From: Corynebacterium occultum
GTDB taxonomy: Bacteria; Actinomycetota; Actinomycetes; Mycobacteriales; Mycobacteriaceae
Direction: 5' to 3'
Length of the DNA stretch: 64,000 nucleotides
NCBI RefSeq assembly: GCF_009734425.1
Contig: NZ_CP046455.1
Span: forward strand, 2,604,001-2,668,000
The notes below the pieces were generated by a model, which worked only from the letters and a program-made list of their open reading frames with translations, was not told the origin of the DNA and made no database searches. Position 1 is the first letter of the stretch. The number at the start of each line of letters is the position of its first letter. This document shows, in pieces, positions 46,018-54,919 of this stretch. Position numbers and translations under genes: made by a program.

Positions 46018-49000
46018 CAGAACTCACCGGCTCCGGGCAGGTCCGCTGCACCGGACTGGGCGGCGCGGGGATCGAAGGTGGGGACGAAACCGGTCTCGGC
46101 CTGGGGCGGGCCAGCCTGCAGGCAGGCCTCCAGGATGTTGATGATGTCGGCGGTCGCCTCGGTCACATCGGGAGCGATATCGGCGAAGACCGGCACCTTG
46201 GCGGACACCGAACGGTCGGTGATGTCGGCGAAGGGGCGATCCGCCGTGTTGAAGAGGCGTCCCTCCCCCAGCTTCGCACTGGGCACATAGGCCTGGGCGA
46301 TCTCATGCTGACGCTGCAGCCAGGCCCTGGTGATCTCCAGGCGTTCCGCCGGGGTGGCACCGACACCCGTGCCGGCGATCTGGTTGACCTCACCGGCCAT
46401 CCGCTCACCGTTGTAGAGCCACTCATGCAGCAGGCGACGCCCACGGGTGGTCCGTCCTCCCAGGGAAGGGCTGGGGGCGTCATCCCAGAGCTGACGCAAC
46501 AGGATATAGGGCTGCACCGAACGGAAGAGGGGTTGCTCACCGGAGCGTGCCCAGGCCAGGGAGACCGACTCCAGCAGACTCGGCAACCAGTCCAGGCCGG
46601 CCCGAAAACGGGAGACCGGGGTCAGCAGCGGGGTGTCGAAGTTGACCCACTGCTTGCTCTGCTCCTCGTGGATCTGCACCGGGGTGGTGTCCGCGGTGTC
46701 CAGGGTCTCCGGGAAGTAGATCCGACCGATGATGCGACCGATATACCAGCCCTTGACCATGGCCAGCCGCTCCGTGTCGGTCATCGGCAGGGCGGCCGGC
46801 AGCGGGCGGGCCCGACGGCCGTTCCAGAACTCCGAGCGGGTGCCGGCAGTCTGGCGCCACTGCTTCTCGATGGGAGGCAGCAGGGAATCGAAGACGATCG
46901 GCACATAGTTGGGGTAGGAGCCGAAGATGTCGATGTGGCGTTCCTCACCCTGGTTGACCAGGGCACTGCCCAGCGGTTTGGTGATGTCCGCGGGGCGGTG
47001 GTTCGGGTAATCACGCACCGCCTGCTTCAGGGAATCACCCAGCTCATCACCACCGAAGGGGATCTGGGAGAAGTTGAACTCATAGCGCACCTCATCGTTA
47101 TAGATGGCGCGCACCAGCTGGGTGTTGATCTGGGCCAGCGGCAGGGCGTAGGTCATCGCCTCACTGAACTTGCTCAGCACCTGCTGACGACGCGCCCCCC
47201 GCTCGCTCTCCGAAAGCCCCGGCGCGGTGACGAAATCCCGCAGCGAGCTGGAGATGAACTGCTGGAAGGAGAAACCGGGGCGGCGGATGTACTGGCGGGC
47301 ACGCTCGAGCACCTCGGCGCTGCTGATGTTGAACTGGAAACGGGCGGGGCGGGGATCACGGTGTTCCCCGGAGTTCTCCGGGTCATAGGCCAGGTCGCGG
47401 GCAACCCAGACCTCAATCAGGCGGATCAGGTCCCGGGGGGCCGCCTCCGAGCCGGAGAGTGACTCCCAGTTGCCGCTGACCACGCGCTGGGCCGACACAT
47501 TGAGGGCCTGTTCATAGTCGAAGTTGTGGATTTCCTCGGTCCGGGCGGACTGGGTGATGTCGGTGATGAACTGGCCGACGAAGGAGTCCACCTCCGTCAG
47601 GAAGACCTCGTTGGCGGCCTGGCTGAAGCGGGTGGGGACGGTGTTCTGAGACTCATCCGGCCACAGGGCGGGGACATTGGTCTTGAGCTGGGCGACGCCG
47701 AGGTCGGAGTCGCTGGTCTTGGTCATCGCATCCTCCAGATCGGCGTGGCCCATCTGGATGTTGCGCTGCAGCGGGGTGATGAAGTTGCTGACGAAGTCAT
47801 GCAGCACGCTGGCCATGTGCTGGGCGATCATCGCCATCGCCCGGTTCCGCAGCTGGGGGGCGATCTTGGCCACGATCTCCTGCGTCCACTTGGTGGAGTC
47901 GTCGATCCGGCCGCGGTCACTTTCCAGGGCGGCGCGCTGGGTTTCATCCAGGACCACGGCCTGTGGGGCGCGGCGATCGGAGAGCTGGCGCAGCTCAGCG
48001 ACCAGGTTGTCCTCGATCTTGTGGCGGATGTCGAGCAGCAGTGCACTGCCGTAGGGCACCCCGAACTTGGCGATTTCGGAACGCAGCAGCCCAAGCAGCC
48101 CTTCCTGGAGGATCCCGGCGCTGGCCCATTCGGCGACCCCGGAGTAGAGCTCCTGCCGTTGGTCATTGTCGACCATGCTGCTGCTGATCTGCAGGGCCCG
48201 GGTGACGTCGATGACCCATTCGGAACCACGCTTGTTCTGGGCGTTGGGGATCTGGTCCTGCACCACACCCATCATCCGCTGGGTCCATCTCTCCACGACC
48301 CCCTGGAACATCTGGTTGATCCAGCCCTCCGACTGGCCGGGCAGCGGCATGATGCGGTGGAGCTGATTGTCCAGACCATTGCGGTTATTGTCCAGGCGCT
48401 TCTTGATCTGCAGGTCGGCCGGGGATTCATCGCTCTTGTCATAGTGGCCGCGCAGCAGGCGTTCCACGGCGGAACGTGCCAGGCGCTGAGCGGCGTACTC
48501 GGCGTAGCGGTCACGGCCCATGGACAGCTGGGCGTAGCCGAGAGTGCCCCAGGGGACGTTCTTCGGTTCAGCCGTACCCCAGGCGAAACGGCTCTGGTCT
48601 GCGCTGGCACCGCCCCGGTTGCCGAGGGTGTAACGCTTGTAGTCCTCCAGGGCCCCGTCATCGGCGACCAGGGCCGCCAGCGCCCGGCCCAGGGCGCGGT
48701 AGACGGTGTCCGCCTGACCGTCGCCGAGCAGGGCACCATTCTCACCGGAACGCACACCCACCGGGAAGATACGTCCCACCGGGACGGAATCTCCTCCCAC
48801 CGGAACTCCCAGCGCCTGGAAGATCCGCTGGTCCGACTCCGTGGCGGAACCCAGCTGGGCGGCCAGCAGTTCGGAGAACATCGCCAGGGCATTCGGGTTG
48901 GCACCGGCCACGGCATCCGGGGAAAGCTGGGAGAAGATGTCCGGGGTGACCATGAACAGGGAGGTGTTGCCCACGGCGATGCCCTCAAGGCCGGTCAGCA

Positions 49001-49619
49001 GGCGGCAGATATCCAATGCCATGGAGGCACCGGCACCGCCGGCCATGGAGGAGACGACGAACACCAGGGGTTGACTCTGGGAGCTGTCCGCACCGGAGGA
49101 GGTTTCGTTGTAGAGCTGGTTACGGAGGTCAGCCAGCTCACGGTCGGTTTCACCCGTGAAGAGCACATCCCAGGACTTGCGCAGCTCCTGCTGCACCTCC
49201 TGCAGCTTGCTCAGGATCAGCATGCGGCCGATTGAACGGTACTGGCCGGCGCCGGCACTGATGACGGTGGTCTCCGACTCCGGGTTGGGCAGCGCCCAGC
49301 TGGCGATGGTGCCCAGCTCGCGGCGGCTGCCCAGTTGGTTGGAGACGGCGGTGTCCACCGGGTAGTAACGCTCGGTGGAACCGCAGGAGATGTAGCGGCC
49401 CCCGGCCTCGGAGACGTTCGGCAGATTCGCGCCGGCGCTTTCCGGGCTGGTCGGCACATCCACCGAGACGAACTGCCAGGCCCGTGGCAGTTTCACGTCC
49501 TTGGGGCTGGGGTAACGTTCCGGCAGTTTCTCCGCCAGAGTGGTCTTGAGCTGATCCATCATATAGGCCAGGGTCTTGGCACCGGAGCCGCCGCAACCGA
49601 CGACGAAAATTTTACGCAT
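46017..49619 (-). CDS. Tubulin-like GTPase of the Tubulin_2 type
   Basis: The 1200-residue protein begins MRKIFVVGCGGSGAKTL, the phosphate-binding start of a tubulin/FtsZ-like fold, has FVSVDVP (about 50-56) and a glycine-rich SMAGGAGASM (191-200) in place of the tubulin signature loop. The GTPase-like part covers about 1-330. The rest is a long helical region without known domains. It is not FtsZ: size, motifs and context differ. Tubulin-like proteins of this sort occur with vWA and GTPase genes in actinobacteria. The start is 76 bases after the secreted vWA gene. Confidence 0.75.
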   Translation of the reverse strand: MRKIFVVGCGGSGAKTLAYMMDQLKTTLAEKLPERYPSPKDVKLPRAWQFVSVDVPTSPESAGANLPNVSEAGGRYISCGSTERYYPVDTAVSNQLGSRRELGTIASWALPNPESETTVISAGAGQYRSIGRMLILSKLQEVQQELRKSWDVLFTGETDRELADLRNQLYNETSSGADSSQSQPLVFVVSSMAGGAGASMALDICRLLTGLEGIAVGNTSLFMVTPDIFSQLSPDAVAGANPNALAMFSELLAAQLGSATESDQRIFQALGVPVGGDSVPVGRIFPVGVRSGENGALLGDGQADTVYRALGRALAALVADDGALEDYKRYTLGNRGGASADQSRFAWGTAEPKNVPWGTLGYAQLSMGRDRYAEYAAQRLARSAVERLLRGHYDKSDESPADLQIKKRLDNNRNGLDNQLHRIMPLPGQSEGWINQMFQGVVERWTQRMMGVVQDQIPNAQNKRGSEWVIDVTRALQISSSMVDNDQRQELYSGVAEWASAGILQEGLLGLLRSEIAKFGVPYGSALLLDIRHKIEDNLVAELRQLSDRRAPQAVVLDETQRAALESDRGRIDDSTKWTQEIVAKIAPQLRNRAMAMIAQHMASVLHDFVSNFITPLQRNIQMGHADLEDAMTKTSDSDLGVAQLKTNVPALWPDESQNTVPTRFSQAANEVFLTEVDSFVGQFITDITQSARTEEIHNFDYEQALNVSAQRVVSGNWESLSGSEAAPRDLIRLIEVWVARDLAYDPENSGEHRDPRPARFQFNISSAEVLERARQYIRRPGFSFQQFISSSLRDFVTAPGLSESERGARRQQVLSKFSEAMTYALPLAQINTQLVRAIYNDEVRYEFNFSQIPFGGDELGDSLKQAVRDYPNHRPADITKPLGSALVNQGEERHIDIFGSYPNYVPIVFDSLLPPIEKQWRQTAGTRSEFWNGRRARPLPAALPMTDTERLAMVKGWYIGRIIGRIYFPETLDTADTTPVQIHEEQSKQWVNFDTPLLTPVSRFRAGLDWLPSLLESVSLAWARSGEQPLFRSVQPYILLRQLWDDAPSPSLGGRTTRGRRLLHEWLYNGERMAGEVNQIAGTGVGATPAERLEITRAWLQRQHEIAQAYVPSAKLGEGRLFNTADRPFADITDRSVSAKVPVFADIAPDVTEATADIINILEACLQAGPPQAETGFVPTFDPRAAQSGAADLPGAGEF

Positions 49620-49695
49620 GATCCACTTTTTCCTTGACTGATATTGATGAAATTGAAAAATGCCCAGATATGTCTGTACAGGTTAGCCGGGGAGC

Positions 49696-52377
49696 TTAAG
49701 GGGTTCGCGGCGAACCGAAACCGCCACCCGGGTTAGGGCCACCCGGCCCACCGGAACCGAAACCACCACCCGGCCCACCAGAGCCGAAGCCACCACCAGG
49801 AGTAGGACCGTTTGGCCCACCGGAACCGAAGCCACCACCGAAGTTCGGCTGCGGGTACTCCGTCCCCGGCTGAGCCGGGGTGTCCCCGCCACCGGGGGCA
49901 CCGGGGTTCGCATCGCCGGGCTGGGCCGGGACGTCGTCAAGTTCTTCCAGGAGCTGTTCCGCCAGGTTGGGGGCGTAGTGCGTGATGTCGTGGGTCAGCT
50001 CATTCAGCTGTCCCGGGTCGCTCGGCAGGTAGGGGAATGCCACCAGTTCCAGCTGTGCGGGTTCCCCACTGCGGGCGGCGAGGAACCAGCTGCCCTGAAC
50101 CACCAGCGGCAGCTTCGCCCGACCCTGGTCCTGCTTGCCCTCACCACTGATGGAGGGCACATGTTCGACCACGGCAACCGGCTCAGCGAAGGGATTGAGC
50201 TGGAAGCTCTTGACCTGGACCTGGTAGCCGTCGGCGTGGAACTGTCCCTCGCTGATGTTGACCTGATTCTGCGCGGTGGTGCGGGAGTTCAGATCCGGCT
50301 GGTTCCGGCCCTCATAGGTGAGCAGACCATCCTTGTACTCCAGCGGGATGCGCACCGCTGCAAAAGCCTCCCGGGGGATCTTCGCGGTGAAGAAACGCAC
50401 AGCGTAGAGCACCAGCAGCGGAATCAGCAGGGCCAGGAGCAGCGCGCTGATCAGGGCCGCCAGGAAGGTGGTGGTGTTGATGGGCACACTGACGCTGCCC
50501 TCGGTGGGCACTGCCACAGTGGCCTCGTTCGCCCCCTCCGGGTTCGCAATCTGCAACGGCAGGGAACCGTTGACCAGGCCATCGCGTAATTCGCTCAAGC
50601 TCAGGTCCACTGGGAAGGTGGTGGACTCATCCTCACCGAGCACCAGGGCATTATCCACACTGTTGTACTCGCTGCCGGCCGTGATGGACATCCCCTCGGG
50701 CAGAGTGCCCTGCAGCTGGGAGCCCTCCGGCAGCCACACCCTGCCCGGGCCGTTGACCGGGACATCCACGCTGAGGGTTTCCTCAGTGGCCTCGAAGTGG
50801 ATTCCCCCCGGCAGCTGCGGCATATCCCGCTGGGTCAGGGAGAAGGAGGTGGCGCTCAGGATCGGGCTGAGGGAGGTGCCCGGGTTGCCGTCCGCCCCGG
50901 CGGTGGTGATCGTGGTCCGGGCGTTCAAGGAACCCAGGGCCGGCAGGTCCGTGATGGCATCCAACGCCACCTCCGCCTGGCCGGAAGAAAGGTCGAGATC
51001 CTCAGCCAACACCTGCGTCTCCGCATTATCGGCACGGGTGAAGCTCAGTTCCAGGCGTGCCTGCCCTTCCAGGGCGCGGGGGTTGCCATCCCGATCCACC
51101 AGCTGCAGCTGCAGCTGCTGATCATCACGCAGGTTCACTCCCCCCTCGGCCGGATTCTCGCCGGCGCCGAAACGCAGCTGCAGGTCGGGCTGGATCTCCA
51201 CCGAGTTGAAGACCCGGCTGTCCACGGCCCCGGAATCAAAGTTCTGGAACTGCAGCTGCCAGACACCGGCCCAGTCCCCGCCCTCCGGCAGGGCCAGGGT
51301 GCCATCTGCCATCTGCACCGGGGTGCTCTCCGCCTCCCAGCCGACCTCCGCCGAATTCAGGGAACCGGAACCTGACTCCCGCAGCTCCACGGTCTCCCCA
51401 TTCGGTGCGGTGAGCACCAGGTGGGCAGCAGGACCAAGATCATCCTTGGCGATCGCGGTGAAACGCACCGAATTCACCGAGTTATCCAGGGTGAAGGTGA
51501 AGGGTTCCCCGGCGCCGGTCTCCCCCATGGCCTCACCGCCGGTGGCCAGTGCCTCCCGGAAAGCCGCGAAGAGCCCACCGACATTGTCGGCGGTGAAGAA
51601 GGCACCATTGGGCGGCAGCTCACCACAGGTACCGGCCCCTTCGGTGATGGACTGCAGCAGACCGAAGTCGGAGGGGTTCTGGGGGGCGGAGAGACCGATG
51701 CCGATGTGGCTGACACCGGCGGACCGCAACCGGTCGCTGACCCCACCCGGGGCACAAAGCGCCTGCTCCGCGGCGTCGGCACCCTCAGCAGCGGTGAGCG
51801 CACCATCCGTGAAGGTCACCAGCATGCGGCAGGCATCACCCGAGGCGGAACGGGAGAAATCCTGGTAGGCACCATCGATGGCGGCGGCGTAGTTGGTGTA
51901 CTGCTCATCGGTGCGCTCCGTGAAAGCCTGGATCTCGGCCTTGGTGTCCGCCACGGTGGCCTCGCTGAGCTCAGTCCACTCCCCGTAGTTCTCCGGGTCG
52001 GTGGCCCCTGACTTATAGGTCTGGCCGAAACCGGCGATCCGCACCGTGGTCCGGAAACCCTCATCACTCTGCTTGCTCAGCAGCTCCTCCACGAAGCTCT
52101 GGGCGGCGGGAACCCGGTTGTGTTCGACGTCCGCGCCGGGGCGGTCCTCGTGGATCTGTCCACCGCTGACCTCGTGGATCAGGGAGCCGGTCTCATCGAT
52201 CATGATGATGAGATCAAGTGCCTTCTTATCGGAGATGCAGGCACCGACCTGGGAGAGGGAACCACTCGCGGGGGCCGGAATTCCGGGCTGTGCCAGGGCG
52301 CCCGGTGCAGCCACTGCAGTTATCAGGGTGGCGGCGGCGGCCACTGCCAGGGTCTTGAAGGATCTCACAGGGTTCAT
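49696..52377 (-). CDS. Secreted, membrane-anchored vWA protein with Gly/Pro-rich C-terminal tail
   Basis: The 893-residue protein has a Sec signal peptide (cleavage likely after ALA, residue 29), a vWA domain with MIDAS D61-E-T-G-S65 and TFTDGA, then several beta-sandwich segments. One membrane helix follows (about 633-660, FLAALISALLLALLIPLLVLY) and then a cytoplasmic domain. The last 50 residues repeat GGGFGSGGP/GPNPGG units. The topology puts an adhesin or sensor-like vWA outside and a tail inside. ATG 52377 overlaps the preceding stop (ATGA). Confidence 0.8.
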   Translation of the reverse strand: MNPVRSFKTLAVAAAATLITAVAAPGALAQPGIPAPASGSLSQVGACISDKKALDLIIMIDETGSLIHEVSGGQIHEDRPGADVEHNRVPAAQSFVEELLSKQSDEGFRTTVRIAGFGQTYKSGATDPENYGEWTELSEATVADTKAEIQAFTERTDEQYTNYAAAIDGAYQDFSRSASGDACRMLVTFTDGALTAAEGADAAEQALCAPGGVSDRLRSAGVSHIGIGLSAPQNPSDFGLLQSITEGAGTCGELPPNGAFFTADNVGGLFAAFREALATGGEAMGETGAGEPFTFTLDNSVNSVRFTAIAKDDLGPAAHLVLTAPNGETVELRESGSGSLNSAEVGWEAESTPVQMADGTLALPEGGDWAGVWQLQFQNFDSGAVDSRVFNSVEIQPDLQLRFGAGENPAEGGVNLRDDQQLQLQLVDRDGNPRALEGQARLELSFTRADNAETQVLAEDLDLSSGQAEVALDAITDLPALGSLNARTTITTAGADGNPGTSLSPILSATSFSLTQRDMPQLPGGIHFEATEETLSVDVPVNGPGRVWLPEGSQLQGTLPEGMSITAGSEYNSVDNALVLGEDESTTFPVDLSLSELRDGLVNGSLPLQIANPEGANEATVAVPTEGSVSVPINTTTFLAALISALLLALLIPLLVLYAVRFFTAKIPREAFAAVRIPLEYKDGLLTYEGRNQPDLNSRTTAQNQVNISEGQFHADGYQVQVKSFQLNPFAEPVAVVEHVPSISGEGKQDQGRAKLPLVVQGSWFLAARSGEPAQLELVAFPYLPSDPGQLNELTHDITHYAPNLAEQLLEELDDVPAQPGDANPGAPGGGDTPAQPGTEYPQPNFGGGFGSGGPNGPTPGGGFGSGGPGGGFGSGGPGGPNPGGGFGSPRTP

Positions 52378-53009
52378 AGCTTTCCCGCCCACAGGGCGAT
52401 ATCAACGGCGGACCAGAGCACTGCGATCACCAGAGCGGCGACGGTGGCGTAGAAGATCCCCTTCTTCCAGTCGACATGGGAGTAGAAGCCGGAGGCCCGG
52501 CGTTTATTGTTCTCCGAGAAGTAGAGGCCGAGGCAGCTCACCCCCAGGAAACCCGATAAAAACCAGGCGACTATGGCGGTGATGCCGAAGGTGGTGTCCG
52601 TGGCAACCAGGGAACCGAAGGTGAGCCAGGCGTTGAGGATGATGCCGATCAACCCCAGGATGAGGCTGGGAGCCAGCCTTCCCACCGGGGCGGAGGTGGC
52701 ACCACCACGTCCGCCGCCGGAGGGGGCGGCGGCGGGGGTTGGGGAATTCAGACCCGGCCCGCTTGAGGGCCCTGGCTGGGATCCGAAAGGGCCCCTGGAA
52801 TTCGATGGGAAAGGGCTGCTCCCCGGCTGGCCGGGTCGGAAACCGGAGTCCCCCTGGGGGTTCTGTCCGAAACGGGGTGGCCCTGATCCGGCAGGTCCGA
52901 AACCAGACTGATCGAAGCTCGGCTGGCCCGAACCGGACTGGCCGGGGCCCTTACCTCCCGGTGAGGACCCGGCGGAATCTCCGGGAAAGGGTGTGAATCC
53001 TTGGGACAT
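52374..53009 (-). CDS. Pro/Gly-rich membrane protein, first gene of the operon
   Basis: The 211-residue protein has a disordered N-terminal half full of Gly, Pro, Ser, Gln and Phe (FG-type repeats such as QSGFGPAGSGP) and three membrane helices (about 115-135, 140-160 and 190-208). GGAG about 6 bases before ATG 53009 supports this start over ATG 53024 and 53048. The low-complexity front resembles the tail of the next protein, so the two may interact or condense together. Function is unknown. Confidence 0.65.
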   Translation of the reverse strand: MSQGFTPFPGDSAGSSPGGKGPGQSGSGQPSFDQSGFGPAGSGPPRFGQNPQGDSGFRPGQPGSSPFPSNSRGPFGSQPGPSSGPGLNSPTPAAAPSGGGRGGATSAPVGRLAPSLILGLIGIILNAWLTFGSLVATDTTFGITAIVAWFLSGFLGVSCLGLYFSENNKRRASGFYSHVDWKKGIFYATVAALVIAVLWSAVDIALWAGKL

Positions 53010-53336
53010 CAGCTGCTCCGGCATCACATAGAGGGAAAGGAAAATCATTCAACTATGCCAGAAAGCCTAGTTAATGGCAGGGACATTCTCAGTTTCGGAG
53101 GGGAATGGCACCGACATATATTCGAATATCGGCTCCTTCACCCCCCTGGATTTCATGCCAGGCGGCCAGCTTGAGGCCCCCTGGACCCCCAGCCCAGACA
53201 GTCCTTCCCGGAACCCACACCAAGGCCACCGGGAATTCCCCACCCCCAGCCAGCACGCCCCCTGAGTATCAGCCAGCCATGCCAACCCCACCGGGCCCCT
53301 GGGTTGCCCGGACTGGAAATCATTAGACTCGGGCGC
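53010..53336. other. Divergent control region of 327 bases
   Basis: This region separates the GTPase-tubulin operon from the dipeptidase gene. It carries a perfect 12-base palindrome ATATTCGAATAT (53118-53129), a possible minus-strand -10 TAGGCT (53064-53069), and near the right end a -10-like TAGACT (53324-53329) just before the dipeptidase ATG. No gene is present. Confidence 0.45.
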
Positions 53337-54719
53337 ATGAGCACACCCACGCATCTGCCCTTGTCCGCTGAAATCCGCACCCACGCCCTCACCCAGAAGG
53401 AGGAGGTGTTCCGCCAGCTTTCGGAGCTCGTGGCCTTCGATTCCGTCCATGGTGAATCCGGCCACGAGGAGGACTGTCGTTCCGCCGCCGCCTGGGTCAG
53501 TCAGGCGTTGACCGAGGCCGGGTTGACGGTGGATGAGATCGTCACCGCCGACGGCTCCATCGCCCTGGTGGGTCAGCGTCACATCTCCGCAGAGGCTCCG
53601 ACGGTGTTGCTCTACTCCCATTATGATGTGGTTTTGGCTGGTGAGCGCACTAAGTGGCTCTCGGATCCCTTCACCCTCACGGAGCGTGAGGGCCGCTGGT
53701 ACGGCCGGGGTTCGGCGGACTGCAAGGGCAACCTGGTGATGCACCTGGCTGCGCTGCGCACCCTGGAGCAGTTCGAGGAGACCCCGCGGGTGAACCTGAA
53801 GGTGCTGATCGAGGGCTCCGAGGAACAGGGTGGTGAGGGCCTGGACAAGCTGATCGCCGAACGTCCCGAGCTTTTCGCCGCCGACGCCATCCTCATCGCC
53901 GACACCGGTAACGCGGCCGTCGGCAAGCCCACCCTGACCACCAGCCTGCGCGGTGGGGCGCAGGTCACCGTCACCCTGAACACCCTGCGAACCCCGGTCC
54001 ATTCGGGCATGTTCGGCGGTGCCGCCCCGGATGCCGTGGCCGCCCTGGTCCGCCTGCTGAACACGCTTCGCGACGAGCGGGGCCGCACCGTCATCGATGG
54101 TGTGGACACCAGCACCCGCTGGGAGGGTGAGCCCTATGATGCCGAGACCTTCCGCGCCGATGCGGGTGTGCTCGGGGGTGTGGAGCTGATGGGCGATGAG
54201 TCCGATTCGCCGGCTGATTTCGTCTGGGCACGGCCCTCGGTGACCATCACTGGTTTCACCTCCACCCCGGTTGCCGAGGCCGTGAATGCGGTGCCGGCCA
54301 CCGCTTCCGCCCGGCTGAACCTGCGGGTCGGCCCCGGGACCTCCGCCGCGGACACCGCCGCGAAACTGGCTGAGCACCTGCGCCACAACACCCCCTGGGG
54401 TGCACTGGTGGAGGTGGAGGTCGCCGATGTCAACGAGCCTTTCAGCGCGGACACCTCCTCCCCCGCGCTTTCCCTGCTGGGCAAGGCACTGGCCAGCGCT
54501 TATGGCGCGGAGCAGACCGGCACCGTGGGTTCGGGTGGTTCCATCCCGCTGTGCACCGCCCTGCAGCAGGCGCACCCCGAGGCGGAGATCGCGCTCTTCG
54601 GGGTGGAGGAACCGCAGTCCACCATCCACTCCCCCAATGAGTCGGTGGACCCCTCAGAGATCCTCCATATCGCCGCCGCGGAGGCATTGTTCCTGCTCAA
54701 CTACGGTGACCAGAACTAG
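53337..54719 (+). CDS. M20-family dipeptidase
   Basis: The 460-residue zinc peptidase has LLYSHYDVVLAG (metal His and Asp), GRGSADCKGNLVMHL (bridging Asp) and IEGSEEQGGEGL (catalytic Glu pair), then a dimerisation lid and a C-terminal zinc His in IHSPNESV. This fits M20A dipeptidases of broad specificity, cytoplasmic. TAGACT ends 7 bases before ATG 53337 and no ribosome site is seen, so a leaderless message is likely. Confidence 0.92.
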   Translation: MSTPTHLPLSAEIRTHALTQKEEVFRQLSELVAFDSVHGESGHEEDCRSAAAWVSQALTEAGLTVDEIVTADGSIALVGQRHISAEAPTVLLYSHYDVVLAGERTKWLSDPFTLTEREGRWYGRGSADCKGNLVMHLAALRTLEQFEETPRVNLKVLIEGSEEQGGEGLDKLIAERPELFAADAILIADTGNAAVGKPTLTTSLRGGAQVTVTLNTLRTPVHSGMFGGAAPDAVAALVRLLNTLRDERGRTVIDGVDTSTRWEGEPYDAETFRADAGVLGGVELMGDESDSPADFVWARPSVTITGFTSTPVAEAVNAVPATASARLNLRVGPGTSAADTAAKLAEHLRHNTPWGALVEVEVADVNEPFSADTSSPALSLLGKALASAYGAEQTGTVGSGGSIPLCTALQQAHPEAEIALFGVEEPQSTIHSPNESVDPSEILHIAAAEALFLLNYGDQN

Positions 54720-54722
54720 GGT

Positions 54723-54751
54723 TTGCATTCTCATGTGATCTGAATTACCTT
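54723..54751 (+). promoter_or_regulatory. Promoter of the leader peptide-LeuA-domain transcript
   Basis: TTGCAT (54723-54728) and TACCTT (54746-54751) are 17 bases apart, placing the start of transcription at about the ATG of the leader peptide. A perfect inverted repeat TCATGTGA-N16-TCACATGA (54731-54762) encloses the -10 box and could be an operator. Confidence 0.5.
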
Positions 54752-54758
54752 GGCTCAC

Positions 54759-54821
54759 ATGATCACGAACATTCTTCTTCAGCAGCGAGTAGCAGAGGCT
54801 ACATACCCCAGCACGGGATAA
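54759..54821 (+). CDS. Leader peptide with tandem Ile-Leu-Leu codons
   Basis: A 20-codon open frame begins MITNILLQQ and ends PSTG before TAA. It contains two consecutive CTT leucine codons, rare in this GC-rich genome, plus Ile and Val codons. The two CTT codons lie in one arm of a 9-base pairing with sequence further down the leader (CTTCTTCAG 54774-54782 with CTGAAGAAG 54868-54876). This is the layout of a ribosome-stalling attenuator for leucine. Confidence 0.6.
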   Translation: MITNILLQQRVAEATYPSTG

Positions 54822-54822
54822 G

Positions 54823-54876
54823 GACTGACTCCCCGTGCATGGGGCAGTAGTCGTTATAAATCTCGATCTGAAGAAG
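54823..54876 (+). promoter_or_regulatory. Structured leader RNA (attenuator candidate)
   Basis: After the leader peptide a hairpin (GACT-ACTCCCC and GGGG-AGTAGTC, 54823-54852) is followed by the complement of the Leu-codon region (54868-54876). The two possible structures could compete depending on where ribosomes stall. No T-run follows, so translation control is as possible as termination. Confidence 0.5.
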
Positions 54877-54919
54877 TCGGTCCAACCCCCTCATCCGCTT
54901 AAGAGCGAAGGACCGAAAA

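Noticed and set aside
47526..49235. 569-residue plus-strand frame
   Set aside because: Antisense of the tubulin-like gene.
53067..54629. 520-residue minus-strand frame
   Set aside because: Antisense of the M20 dipeptidase, which has complete metal-site motifs.
54731..54762. GlxR (cAMP receptor) site from the TGTGA and TCACA arms
   Set aside because: The arms are 16 or more bases apart, whereas GlxR sites need about 6, so it was kept only as an unnamed inverted repeat.
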